Assembly (NCBI GenBank): GCA_964592235.1
Contig: CAZQCF010000001.1
Coordinates: 62,001 to 126,000, forward strand
From: PLA3 sp964592235
GTDB lineage: Bacteria; Planctomycetota; Phycisphaerae; UBA1845; UTPLA1
Direction: 5' to 3'
Length of the DNA stretch: 64,000 bases
A program made the position numbers and the translations under genes. Under the pieces are notes generated by a model. It was not told the DNA's origin. It saw only the letters and a program-made list of their open reading frames with translations, and ran no database searches. How positions within the stretch are numbered: position 1 is the first letter of the stretch; each line of letters begins with the position of its first letter. Positions 36,601-43,767 of this stretch are shown here, piece by piece.

Positions 36601-38202
36601 GAACCCGCCGCCCTTGGGGATGTCGACGGAGACTTCGAGTTCGTTGCTGATTTCGATGGAGGCCTTGGTGCTGTCTTCGTCGCTCGTGGAGAGGGTGGTC
36701 TCGCTGCCCTTGGTGAGCGTGGAGCCTTTGGATTCGGTGACGGTCTGGGAGTTGCCCATGGCGTCGGTGTAGCTGAACCGCACGTCGAGGTTCAGGGCGA
36801 TGTTGCCGATGGAAATGCGCGGCTTGGGCAGATCGCTGATCCGCGGGTTGCGATTCGAGGCGGTGATCTCGTCGGAGTCGGAGATCTGATCGCCGTCGGT
36901 GTCGGCGAGAATCGGTGAGGTTTTGAAGTAGAGATCGAGCGAGTCAGAGAGCCCGTCGTTGTCGCTGTCCTGGTCGGTGGGATCGCTGTACCAGTCGTTC
37001 CATTCCGGCGCGTCCTGAACTTGGTCGCCGTCGGTGTCTTTGCTGCGCGGATCGATGCCGATGGCTTTCTCCTCGCCGTCGGAGAGGCCGTCGTTGTCGG
37101 TGTCGGCGCGGGTCGGATCGCTGGTGACATCGCGTGACACGACCTGGCCGTTGGTCAGGCGGACGAACACGACCCAGCCGCGTTGTTCTTCGTTGTCGGA
37201 GAGGCCGTCGCCGTCGGTGTCGGGTCCGCCGTCGATCGGCGGTGTGCCGGCGAAGGTGGCTTGGGTGGGGTTGACGAGAATGTCCGGCGGGGCCAGCGGG
37301 TTGCCGTCGACGTCCTTGATGTTGGTAACGGTAAGGAGATAGGTCAGTTCGTTCTGGGGGAACGTGGTGAGGCTCACGGACGTTCCGTCAGCGGACGGCA
37401 CGGCATCGGTGACAAGCAGCGCGCCGGCCTCGGGCTGGACGTTGAGCTGCACGATGCTGTAGTTCGATGGATCGGCCGCGCCGGCGTCTACAGATTCGTT
37501 GAACGTGACGCGGACGCTGGTGTTGCCGGTGGAGACAGCCGAGACGACGCGCGGGCCGCCCGGCACGCGGACCGGCGACTGCTGATACGCGAAGGCGTCG
37601 GCGAGGGTGAGCGTGTTGCCGTCAGGACGCATGAGCACGACGTTGACGACGCCGGCTCCCTGTGCGGGCGCATCGACGGAGATCACGCTCGAATTGACGA
37701 CGGCGACGTTGGTTCCGAGGAAGCCGCCGAACAGAACGACCATGCCGGGTTCGAAGTTGCTGCCGACGATCGTCACGCGGGTGCCGCCGATCGTCGCGCC
37801 GGTGTTGGGCGCGATGCTGGTGAAGGTCATGGGCGGGAGGCCGACCTGCGGCTCAATGAAGGTGAAGGCCTGCGGCAGGATGACGGTGATGACGCCGTTC
37901 TGTCGGAACTTGACGTCCACCGTGCCCGCGGCGTGCGCCGGGGTGGTGACGGTGAGCAGTCCGGAGTTGAGAACGTTCACCGTGGGCGCCGCGGTATCGC
38001 CGAAAAGCACGGCCGTATCTGGGGCGAAGTTCTGACCGATGACGGTCAGTTCGGTGCCGCCGGTCGTGGGCCCGCTGACGGGGGAGAGCTTCAGGGAGTT
38101 ATCCAGCGAGATGTTGCAGCCGTCGCCGGTCATGCCGGCGGTGACGGTGATGGCGGCAACGAGCAGGGTGACAGCGACGATTCGAATTCGGGACCGGGTC
38201 AT
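33601..38202 (-). CDS. Giant IPT/TIG and calcium-repeat secreted protein with PA-like core
   Basis: 1533 residues from ATG 38202 (GGAAG upstream; the frame is open to 38256). A signal segment near 8-29 ends in Cys (TGDGC, possible lipoprotein). Domains in order: IPT/TIG at about 36-116 and 124-207, an Ig/SbsA-like domain at about 214-310, and calcium repeats (DTDGDGLSD) at about 327-455. A Ser/Thr-rich amphipathic beta segment and following region (about 456-760) resemble protective-antigen/binary toxin B proteins. More TSP3 repeats run at about 830-1360, with a Cys-containing beta domain at the C-terminus. Its role may be adhesion, surface binding or pore formation. The toxin-like match is by eye and should be treated as a hypothesis. 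Confidence 0.8.
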   Translation of the reverse strand: MTRSRIRIVAVTLLVAAITVTAGMTGDGCNISLDNSLKLSPVSGPTTGGTELTVIGQNFAPDTAVLFGDTAAPTVNVLNSGLLTVTTPAHAAGTVDVKFRQNGVITVILPQAFTFIEPQVGLPPMTFTSIAPNTGATIGGTRVTIVGSNFEPGMVVLFGGFLGTNVAVVNSSVISVDAPAQGAGVVNVVLMRPDGNTLTLADAFAYQQSPVRVPGGPRVVSAVSTGNTSVRVTFNESVDAGAADPSNYSIVQLNVQPEAGALLVTDAVPSADGTSVSLTTFPQNELTYLLTVTNIKDVDGNPLAPPDILVNPTQATFAGTPPIDGGPDTDGDGLSDNEEQRGWVVFVRLTNGQVVSRDVTSDPTRADTDNDGLSDGEEKAIGIDPRSKDTDGDQVQDAPEWNDWYSDPTDQDSDNDGLSDSLDLYFKTSPILADTDGDQISDSDEITASNRNPRISDLPKPRISIGNIALNLDVRFSYTDAMGNSQTVTESKGSTLTKGSETTLSTSDEDSTKASIEISNELEVSVDIPKGGGFKNTFGLKAGFEQGHTTTVSEESKQSSEQAFEQSLSTSATVDLSRSVTREVVGASVLVDVTIQNVSTIAFTIDNLEVTALQQNPQNRKQFLPVASLRPQNPNLGPINLGPLGLVSERGPFVFQAVQVFPQQVQDLMKNPRGLILKLANFDITDELGRNFAFTSQTVFDRTAGISIDYGDGTVESYRVATNSTFDAEGRSNGITMAYALQDILKLKFANVIRDGGNLLTDTTAVGDDVQVKAPGSAATIDQVLITAGPDGILDTPPAGDDYVGGTGYEVSQVMRDVDGVMTPVDILTRVKNTRSGFLDDPLTPPGGSLVDLAIDETRTFWVIFSNGALDQNAPNFNDIVLRANDQFAFAFVQDKDSDQVYAQEEFMYGSSDKNPNTDGCPDDDVSTPAYDGTCVGPGVGPAPGGGSLVPFDLLTDYQEIKEGWLVTIEGQPSRRVYSDPVQPDSDGDQLYDHEERDCKIDPRQRDTDEDGLTDYEELTGFNINEQSGLLVFEVPLYNGLAILDGGNGIPETTAAGDDVYVGGATGFTKGSIVVLPGANLALDSTPTAGGDDFIAASHPVVTGCIVTSAGLSVEGYATDPLNRDTDGDGIVDGAERKLKINPNNPADGAQYRDADGDGVADFFEVNGFIASINGVDVLVTSDPFDPDSDDDRLPDLLEHKLGSNPMNPDTDGDGLSDFNEFDGPMTCITVADPCGNFSAGWGEFLTECADADNCTFTLAVLDDFGSRRLGTNLNRADTDGDGVNDNVELDVGWNVSVDGALAVNVRSDPLDPNSDADGWNDGTELANLTNPILSDTDGDGTIDSAEGAICAGAGNCRSPIWRDQKFTFTYTIVEINGDCDALDNDGEFNFQLRIKGPTDGSFSTVAHQNSLGFPACNPGDDEGCIDGSGYLLVDGSYNVGVSVANAYIVRYSQSLQVAGFVQEIDDGADASLRYGPAGCDCGFAGTIDVTDNTSFTPPGAVANTYSWSKSGDCGNVGEQSYTWTVYGTLAIE

Positions 38203-38800
38203 GTGACTTCCTCTGCCAGGGAACGTTCCTTGCCGGACCGACGAACGGGCCGGCACTTCTTACAAAGGCATGCGCACGACGATTTGCGCAAGGTACGATG
38301 CAGGGCGGAAGTTCAGTCACACCGCGCGGATGGGCCCGGCGAGACAGCCGAAATCTGCGCATTCGCAGCTGGACGTTCCCCCTCCTGATTCCTTCTCCGG
38401 CTGCATTCTACCGCGCCGGGGGTGAACGTGTCACGAAAAAGACGGGATCGACACGGAGCGAGGGGATCGATATGCACGGCGCGTCGCTGCCCGCACAACG
38501 CAGACCGAGCGGTCACAACGGGGGCGGTCCGAATGTCCATCGCGCTGATCGGATCGCCCCTGCGGTGGGTCGCGGGAGTGTCACGTGATGTCGCGAGCGC
38601 GTCGAGTCGGCGGGGAGCCGCAATGGGTCAAAGGTTCCAAGGTTCAAGGGTTCCAAGGTTCAAGGGTTTCGGGGGTTCAAGGGTACAAGCGTTCTAGGTT
38701 TATGGCGCACGGCTTAATGCTCACGGCGCGATTCTGCGGCGCGATTTGGCGGTGTGATGTTTCGGCGCGATATGGCAGTGTGATGTAGCGGTGCGATGCT
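38203..38800. other. Intergenic region with two repeat arrays
   Basis: 598 bp without a supported gene between the divergently read... same-strand giant gene start (38202) and the end of the first kinase-like gene (38801). It must hold the promoter of the giant gene, but no clear -35/-10 pair was found. The right half carries a 7-9 nt array (38631-38700) and a 13-bp array (38724-38801). Confidence 0.6.
38631..38700 (+). repeat. Degenerate AAGGTTC array
   Basis: Units of 7-9 bases, AAGGTTCC, AAGGTTC, AAGGGTTCC, AAGGTTC, then longer variants ending AAGGGTAC and AAGCGTTCT. Confidence 0.7.
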
Positions 38801-38801
38801 T
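38724..38801 (+). repeat. 13-bp tandem array
   Basis: Six in-phase 13-mers: CGGCGCGATTCTG, CGGCGCGATTTGG, CGGTGTGATGTTT, CGGCGCGATATGG, CAGTGTGATGTAG, CGGTGCGATGCTT. Alternate units are more alike (GCGCGAT versus GTGTGAT), suggesting a 26-bp higher-order period. It ends at the stop codon of the kinase-like gene. Confidence 0.75.
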
Positions 38802-39613
38802 TACTGCGGTGCGGCTGCGGCGGAATCCGACACTGCGACTCCGGTTTTCTGTTCCGTCGCGTTGAACGGAAGCAAGTCGCCACCGGTCAGAAGCCCCCCC
38901 GGTGACAAACTCGCCGAGCCGAATCCCCGCTGCCGGAAGCACTCGGCCACGATCTGGCGGATCTGATCCTGCAAGCGCTCCGGCTGCACGCGCGCGTTCA
39001 ACGTCTGAAACCCGAACTCCTCGGCCATCTGGTTGTACTCTTTGATTAACTGGCTCTGATACCGTTTGAAGCTGTCGTATGGATCGTCGCCCATGGCCAT
39101 GTCCATGCCCGCCTCAAAGTGATCGATCGGCCCGCGGACGATCACACGCCGAATCAACGTGGTGATATCCAGCTTGAGATACAGCACGAGATGCGGCTTG
39201 GGGGCGAAGCCGAAGAGATCGCGGACCCATTGCCGATCCGTCCCACGAACGGTGTCCCGCGCAAAGGCGGTGAACACGTATCGATCGGCCAGCACCACGA
39301 AACCGCTCCGCAGCGCCGGGAGAATTTCTTTCTCCAGTCGATCCGCGAAGTCCGCCGCGTAAATCAGCGAGTACGTCCACCGGTTCAGGATACGGCCTTC
39401 CTTCGCCTCGGTGATGGTCCGTCCGATGAGGCGGCTGCGCGTCCAGCCGGTCTCGACGACGCCGTAGCCCTGCACCTCCAGCCATTCGCGGAGCATGGCG
39501 ATCTGCGTCGTGCGACCGACGCCATCGGTGCCCTCGATGGTGATCAACACGCCGGGGTAATCGGCGGGTTCGACGTAGGGCAGTCCTTCACCGAAAAATT
39601 GAAGCTGGCTCAT
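38801..39613 (-). CDS. Thymidylate kinase-like protein with altered Walker A (paralogue 1)
   Basis: 270 residues. P-loop GTDGVGRTTQ near 28-37 has Arg (codon CGC) where the catalytic Lys is expected. Other Tmk-fold features are kept: LADRYVFTA near 109, and FAPKPHLVLYLKL. The canonical dTMP-site motif (DRYxxSSxAYQ) is replaced by DRYVFTAFARD. It shares VRGxDxxWVR and FEAGMD with the adjacent paralogue, so both belong to one Tmk-like subfamily with unknown substrate. A disordered tail extends beyond the kinase fold. Start ATG 39613 overlaps the stop of paralogue 2 (ATGA). Whether it is an active kinase is doubtful. Confidence 0.78.
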   Translation of the reverse strand: MSQLQFFGEGLPYVEPADYPGVLITIEGTDGVGRTTQIAMLREWLEVQGYGVVETGWTRSRLIGRTITEAKEGRILNRWTYSLIYAADFADRLEKEILPALRSGFVVLADRYVFTAFARDTVRGTDRQWVRDLFGFAPKPHLVLYLKLDITTLIRRVIVRGPIDHFEAGMDMAMGDDPYDSFKRYQSQLIKEYNQMAEEFGFQTLNARVQPERLQDQIRQIVAECFRQRGFGSASLSPGGLLTGGDLLPFNATEQKTGVAVSDSAAAAPQ

Positions 39614-40308
39614 GCGATCCTCGGATTCTTATCGTAGTGCCCCAGTCGGCGTTCGATCTCGGCGCGCACGAGCCGCTGCTGTTCCGCGATGCTCTGGCTC
39701 GCGTCGATGACGACAAACTGGTTGGCCTGCGCCATGCGGTCGTACTCGTCCAGGATGCGCCCCTGGAAAATCTTGAAGCTCTCGATCGGAACCGGGTGCA
39801 GCTTCAAATCCATCCCGGCTTCGAAGTCCTTCAACACCTGCCGTGCCATGGTGATGCGCTGCACCGACACCTCGATCGGCACCTTGAAATACAACGCGAT
39901 GTCCGGCCTCGGCGCGAAGCGATACACCTTGCGCACCCAGTGCGGATCGCAGCCGCGGACCACGTCGCGCGCGTAGGCGGTGAAGACGTACCGGTCGGCC
40001 AGGACGATCATGCCGGCTTTCAAGGGCGGCACGATGTTCGTCACCATGCGATGGGCGAAGTCCGTCGCGTGCAACAGGCTGAAGGTCGTCGGAGTGAGGC
40101 TGTGCTGCTTCTTGCCTTTCTTGGTGGTCTTCTTGACGAGGTCGGCCGAGTTCCATTCGGTGAAGAAGACGTTGAAGCCCGCCGATTGCAGCCAGCGCTG
40201 CACGAGGCGGATCTGGGTGCTCTTTCCCGATCCGTCGATTCCCTCGACGATGATGAGTCGCCCGGGGTAATCGTGCGGGTGCAGCATGCTTTCGATCGCG
40301 GCGGTCAT
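39610..40308 (-). CDS. Thymidylate kinase-like protein (paralogue 2)
   Basis: 232 residues from ATG 40308, which overlaps the stop of the exopolyphosphatase-like gene by ATGA; the open frame further upstream is a shadow of that gene. Walker A EGIDGSGKSTQ is intact (about 22-32), with LADRYVFTAYARD and FAPRPDIALYFKV downstream. It belongs to the Tmk-like P-loop kinases but lacks the SSxAYQ dTMP-binding motif. In an operon with SixA, CHAD and Ppx/GppA, a role in phosphate or polyphosphate-linked nucleotide phosphorylation is more plausible than housekeeping dTMP kinase; this is inference. Confidence 0.8.
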   Translation of the reverse strand: MTAAIESMLHPHDYPGRLIIVEGIDGSGKSTQIRLVQRWLQSAGFNVFFTEWNSADLVKKTTKKGKKQHSLTPTTFSLLHATDFAHRMVTNIVPPLKAGMIVLADRYVFTAYARDVVRGCDPHWVRKVYRFAPRPDIALYFKVPIEVSVQRITMARQVLKDFEAGMDLKLHPVPIESFKIFQGRILDEYDRMAQANQFVVIDASQSIAEQQRLVRAEIERRLGHYDKNPRIA

Positions 40309-42071
40309 GAGGGGGTCTCTCCGGGTACGGCATTCGATTCCGGGCTGCATCGGTCGTTGTGCAGCGCCGACGCGTTGAGCGGTGTCGCCATGGCGTCGAG
40401 CTGCGCCGCCAGGGTGAATCGCAACGTTCGGCGAAACTCGCGTTCGAACATCTCCGACTTGTGCCGGGCGGTCCAGAGTTCCAGTTCCGCATCGCGCTGG
40501 GTCCGCACGACCATCTCCACGGCATCCGGCAGGACCCGGCAGGCGATGCTGTCTACCACGCTGTAGTGCGTGCGATCCAGGGCGTTGGCGATCCGAAGCA
40601 TTGCCGCCAGCCTGCGCACCACGGGCCGATCGCCGGGGTCGAGCCGTTTCCACGTGTAGTGGCTCTTGCGCGGCCGCCCTTTGCGATGGTAGCGCGCGAT
40701 GTTCGCCAGAATCTCGATCTCCTGTTCCGTGAAGCCCTGCAGGCGGCCGTTGCGGATCAGGTAATACGAGTGCTTGTGGTGCGCCGTGTGGCTGATGTGA
40801 TAACCGATGTCGTGCAGCAGGCAGGCGTAGCGAAGCAGCTCGCGGTGCGTGTCGTCCAGTTCGTGGATCGCTCGCAACGAATCGAAGAGCATCAGGGCCA
40901 GCCGCGCGACCTGCTCGGCATGCGGGGCGTGGTAGCTGCACCGCTCGGCCAGTTGAATGACGCTGCGCGAGCGCGGGTCGGGCCAGGCGGCGCGGGCGAG
41001 GAGGTGGGCCCGGTGTCCGGCGATGTGATCGATGATGATCCCCTCGCGCATGGCCATGTCGCAGTATTCAAACTCGCTGATGTGCAATCGGCGCATGAGC
41101 GTGAGCAGCAGGATCGTGGCGGGATACAGCGTGTCAGCGCGGCGCTCATCGACGCCGGGGAGGCGCAGGCGGTCTTCGTGGGTCATCGAGCCGAGTTCGC
41201 GGCGCAGCGCCTTGAGAGCCGAGCGGCGCAGTCGCAGTTGCATCACCGGATCGATCTCCGTGATGCCCCGCCGATGGGCGCACACCGTCGCGAGCATCTG
41301 GAAGGTGCCCGAGGTGCCGATGCAGCGCGCGAATCGGCGCTCGCCGATCTGCTTTACAAGCGGTGCGAGCGCGTCCTCGATGTGGCGGCGCATAGCCTTG
41401 ATCTGCCCGGCTGTTGGTGGATCGTTTCGCAGGAACACCTCCGCAAGGCGCAACGAGCCGAGCTTGGCGCTCAAGAGCAGCTCCGGCCGCACGGCGTTCC
41501 CCACGATCAACTCGATGCTGCCGCCGCCGATATCGACGATGAGATTGTCCTGCGTGCCGAGATCGACCGCGTGCCGAACCGCGAGGTAAATCAATCGCGC
41601 CTCTTCATCGACGGAAAGCACGCGAATGTCCATGCCGAGCGTCTGGCGAACCGCCTCGACAAAGTCGCCGCCGTTGCGAGCCTCGCGAACGGCGCTGGTG
41701 GCGACCGCGCGAAGGCGATCGACGCCTTTGAGAGCGGCCATCTTGCTGAATCGCGCCAGGGCGGCGAGGCCTTCGCTCACGGCGCGGGGGGTCAGGACGT
41801 GCTCGACGAACCCGCCCTTTCCAAGCTGTACCATCTGCTTGTCGCGTCCAAGGATGCGAAAATCTCCTTCGGGCGAGATTTCGACCATGACGAGATGAAT
41901 GCTGTTCGTGCCGATGTCGATGGCGCCGAACTTGGCGGGTGGCGGTTTTCGGATGACCTGGAGCCGCCGCGCATCGAGGCGCGATTCGGTCGCAGATCCG
42001 TCGGTGGCATCGGTCCACGCCGACTTGGCATCAACGTGCAGATGCGTCCAGGGTGTCGGGGGTTTACTCAT
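40305..42071 (-). CDS. ppx: Exopolyphosphatase / pppGpp phosphohydrolase family protein
   Basis: 588 residues. The Ppx/GppA sugar-kinase-like ATPase fold begins at FGAIDIGTNSIHLVMVEI (about 48-65), with NLIVDIGGGSIELIV in the phosphate-2 loop. The C-terminal half carries an HD-type helical domain (LLRYACLLHDIGYHISHTAHHKHSYYLI, then IARYHRKGRPRKSH) as in long Ppx proteins. It would remove terminal phosphates from polyphosphate or pppGpp. It is translationally coupled to the kinase-like gene downstream and preceded by the CHAD gene 48 bp upstream, with a GCAG hairpin in that gap. Confidence 0.9.
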   Translation of the reverse strand: MSKPPTPWTHLHVDAKSAWTDATDGSATESRLDARRLQVIRKPPPAKFGAIDIGTNSIHLVMVEISPEGDFRILGRDKQMVQLGKGGFVEHVLTPRAVSEGLAALARFSKMAALKGVDRLRAVATSAVREARNGGDFVEAVRQTLGMDIRVLSVDEEARLIYLAVRHAVDLGTQDNLIVDIGGGSIELIVGNAVRPELLLSAKLGSLRLAEVFLRNDPPTAGQIKAMRRHIEDALAPLVKQIGERRFARCIGTSGTFQMLATVCAHRRGITEIDPVMQLRLRRSALKALRRELGSMTHEDRLRLPGVDERRADTLYPATILLLTLMRRLHISEFEYCDMAMREGIIIDHIAGHRAHLLARAAWPDPRSRSVIQLAERCSYHAPHAEQVARLALMLFDSLRAIHELDDTHRELLRYACLLHDIGYHISHTAHHKHSYYLIRNGRLQGFTEQEIEILANIARYHRKGRPRKSHYTWKRLDPGDRPVVRRLAAMLRIANALDRTHYSVVDSIACRVLPDAVEMVVRTQRDAELELWTARHKSEMFEREFRRTLRFTLAAQLDAMATPLNASALHNDRCSPESNAVPGETPS

Positions 42072-42080
42072 TCAAGTTTC

Positions 42081-42102
42081 GCAGGGTGGGTACGGCCCAC
42101 CA
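42081..42102 (+). repeat. REP-like GCAG hairpin (GGTGGGT variant)
   Basis: GCAG then GGTGGGT, ACG and GCCCACC, between the CHAD and ppx genes inside the phosphate operon. Confidence 0.65.
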
Positions 42103-42119
42103 CTTTCGTTTCTTTCGTT

Positions 42120-43091
42120 TCAGTTGTTCGTCGCGGGCGATTCCCTGCGAAGCGATGCCTCCTCGACCGGCAGCCGCGCCGCCCATCGGGCCGGCATCGG
42201 CTCGGTGGCCGGTCGTTCCATCGCCGCCAGCACGCGCGGCCACGATGTTTCGATCCGATCCCGATCGGCCTCGGCGACGCGCATGACGCGCGCGGCGATT
42301 TCGAGCAGGTCGGCGCAGAGACTGGACTTCGACGCCATCCACTCGCGATGGGAGGCCAGCGTGGTGAGCCAGGCCGCGGCCGTGAGCTGATCGTTCCAAT
42401 GTCCCAGCAGCGATTGCGAATCGGTGAGCTGCGCGATCAACGCTTCGTGATCGGCAAGACCCAGATGCTGCCGCAATTCAGCGCAATAGCGCAGCTTCTT
42501 GACGGCGATGCGCCTCGGGTGCAGGTCGGCCCCGGCGTCGATCGACCCGGCTTTCAGCGCCGCCGTGCGCTTTGCGAAATGGCGGTCCAGGGTCTCAATG
42601 GCCGCGTCGCGTTGCCGTCGTCTCGATCGCGCAAATTGCCGGATTACCGATTCGATCCGCGCAAGGCACCGGGCGATCTTCCCGGATGCAATGATTTGTT
42701 GGGCACGCTGCCAGGCTGTATCGCGCCACGCGTCCAGAATCGGAGTCAGGCCGGCGAGTTGATCGGCCCGGATCAATCCGGATGCCTCGTGTTCGACGAA
42801 CGTCACCCGCAGCACGTCCAGATCGCGAATGTGACAGAAAGTACGACGCGTGGTGCGCAAGGCGTTGCGTCCCCGCCGGACGGGTCGGGCGCCCACCGCG
42901 GCCTCCATCAGACACAACGGCTCGTTCAGACGCCGCGCCGCAACACGCAGCGCATGCACGTCGGCCGGCGCGCCCGACTGCCGGGCCGCCCCCAGCGCGC
43001 GATTCAGCCGTTTCAACTGACGCTGGGCGAATTCCGAAAGCCGATCCGCCGGGCCGTCTGCCGCCGTCGCGTCTCTGGACTTCTTTTTCAT
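42120..43091 (-). CDS. CHAD domain protein
   Basis: 323 residues, all helical and rich in Arg, His and Lys. The domain begins with VHALRVAARRLNEPLCLMEAAVG (the conserved histidine and Arg-Arg of CHAD) and repeats the pattern later (RIAVKKLRYCAELRQHLG, LTDSQSLLGHWNDQLTAAAWL). CHAD domains bind polyphosphate through a basic groove and are found with polyphosphate granules. Its position upstream of ppx supports this. Confidence 0.9.
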   Translation of the reverse strand: MKKKSRDATAADGPADRLSEFAQRQLKRLNRALGAARQSGAPADVHALRVAARRLNEPLCLMEAAVGARPVRRGRNALRTTRRTFCHIRDLDVLRVTFVEHEASGLIRADQLAGLTPILDAWRDTAWQRAQQIIASGKIARCLARIESVIRQFARSRRRQRDAAIETLDRHFAKRTAALKAGSIDAGADLHPRRIAVKKLRYCAELRQHLGLADHEALIAQLTDSQSLLGHWNDQLTAAAWLTTLASHREWMASKSSLCADLLEIAARVMRVAEADRDRIETSWPRVLAAMERPATEPMPARWAARLPVEEASLRRESPATNN

Positions 43092-43126
43092 GATCCGTTC
43101 CCTTCGCGAGCGCCCGCGTCGATGGG

Positions 43127-43639
43127 TTACGACCGCTTACGCGCCATCGCGCGCAACTGTCTTGGCGTCAGGAGCCACAGGAGCTGACCCCGGATCGGCG
43201 GTTCAAGCGAGGCGATCGACAGGGCCGCCATGGCACCCTTCTTGAAGCGAACGGCGCCGAATCGGCTGCCCGTCATCAGGTACGTCGCGAAGTCGCCAAG
43301 GTAGGGCTCGTGACCCACCAACGCGACGCACGCCAACGTTGTCGCTCCGCTTAGTCGTGCCAACAATGCGTCAAAACTTCCGCCCGGTTCCAGCTCGCTA
43401 ACCGTTCGCGTCGGACTTTGGCGCCCCATCTCCTGAACGAGCAACTCGGCCGTCTGCACCGCGCGGAGCAGCGGGCTCGTCCACACCTCGTCAACCATGA
43501 TCTGCAATCGGGCGAAACCCCGCGCGGCGCGGCGAAACCGGCGGATGCCCTGCGGCGTCAGCGGGCGCGCCGCGTCGTCGAGATCCGGCGATGCTTCGCG
43601 CTCCGTGGCAATCGCGTGTCGCACGAGGATCAGCTTCAT
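43127..43639 (-). CDS. sixA: SixA-type phosphohistidine phosphatase
   Basis: 170 residues. LILVRHAIAT at the N-terminus is the RHG/RHA catalytic motif of the histidine phosphatase superfamily. VDEVWTSPLLRAVQTAELL and ALVGHEPYLGDFATYL supply the second Arg and the second His of the active site. The length matches SixA (161), which dephosphorylates phosphohistidine proteins. It is the first gene of the phosphate operon, with 35 bp to the CHAD gene, the pairing commonly seen in bacteria. Confidence 0.9.
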   Translation of the reverse strand: MKLILVRHAIATEREASPDLDDAARPLTPQGIRRFRRAARGFARLQIMVDEVWTSPLLRAVQTAELLVQEMGRQSPTRTVSELEPGGSFDALLARLSGATTLACVALVGHEPYLGDFATYLMTGSRFGAVRFKKGAMAALSIASLEPPIRGQLLWLLTPRQLRAMARKRS

Positions 43640-43767
43640 GGCTTCGCTTCGTTCGCTCCGCTCCCGGCGGTGATTATACCGGCCGCACGGGGTTCCGCGC
43701 AGGGGGTCAATCCGTTCCGGTCTCCGCGTATTAAGAATGGATTAACGCGGAATCGACTCGATCTGAT

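Noticed and set aside
38640..38700. tRNA-like GGTTCAA T-loop sequences
   Set aside because: They recur every 7-9 bases as a tandem array, and no acceptor, D or anticodon stems can be formed.
38801..40308. Tmk-like genes as true PPK2 polyphosphate kinases
   Set aside because: PPK2 has a GKGG-type Walker A and a lid motif not seen here; only the fold is shared, so the link is left as a hypothesis.
40359..43187. 942-residue open frame on the plus strand opposite ppx and CHAD
   Set aside because: It has no family features and its opposite strand encodes well-recognised proteins with coupled starts.
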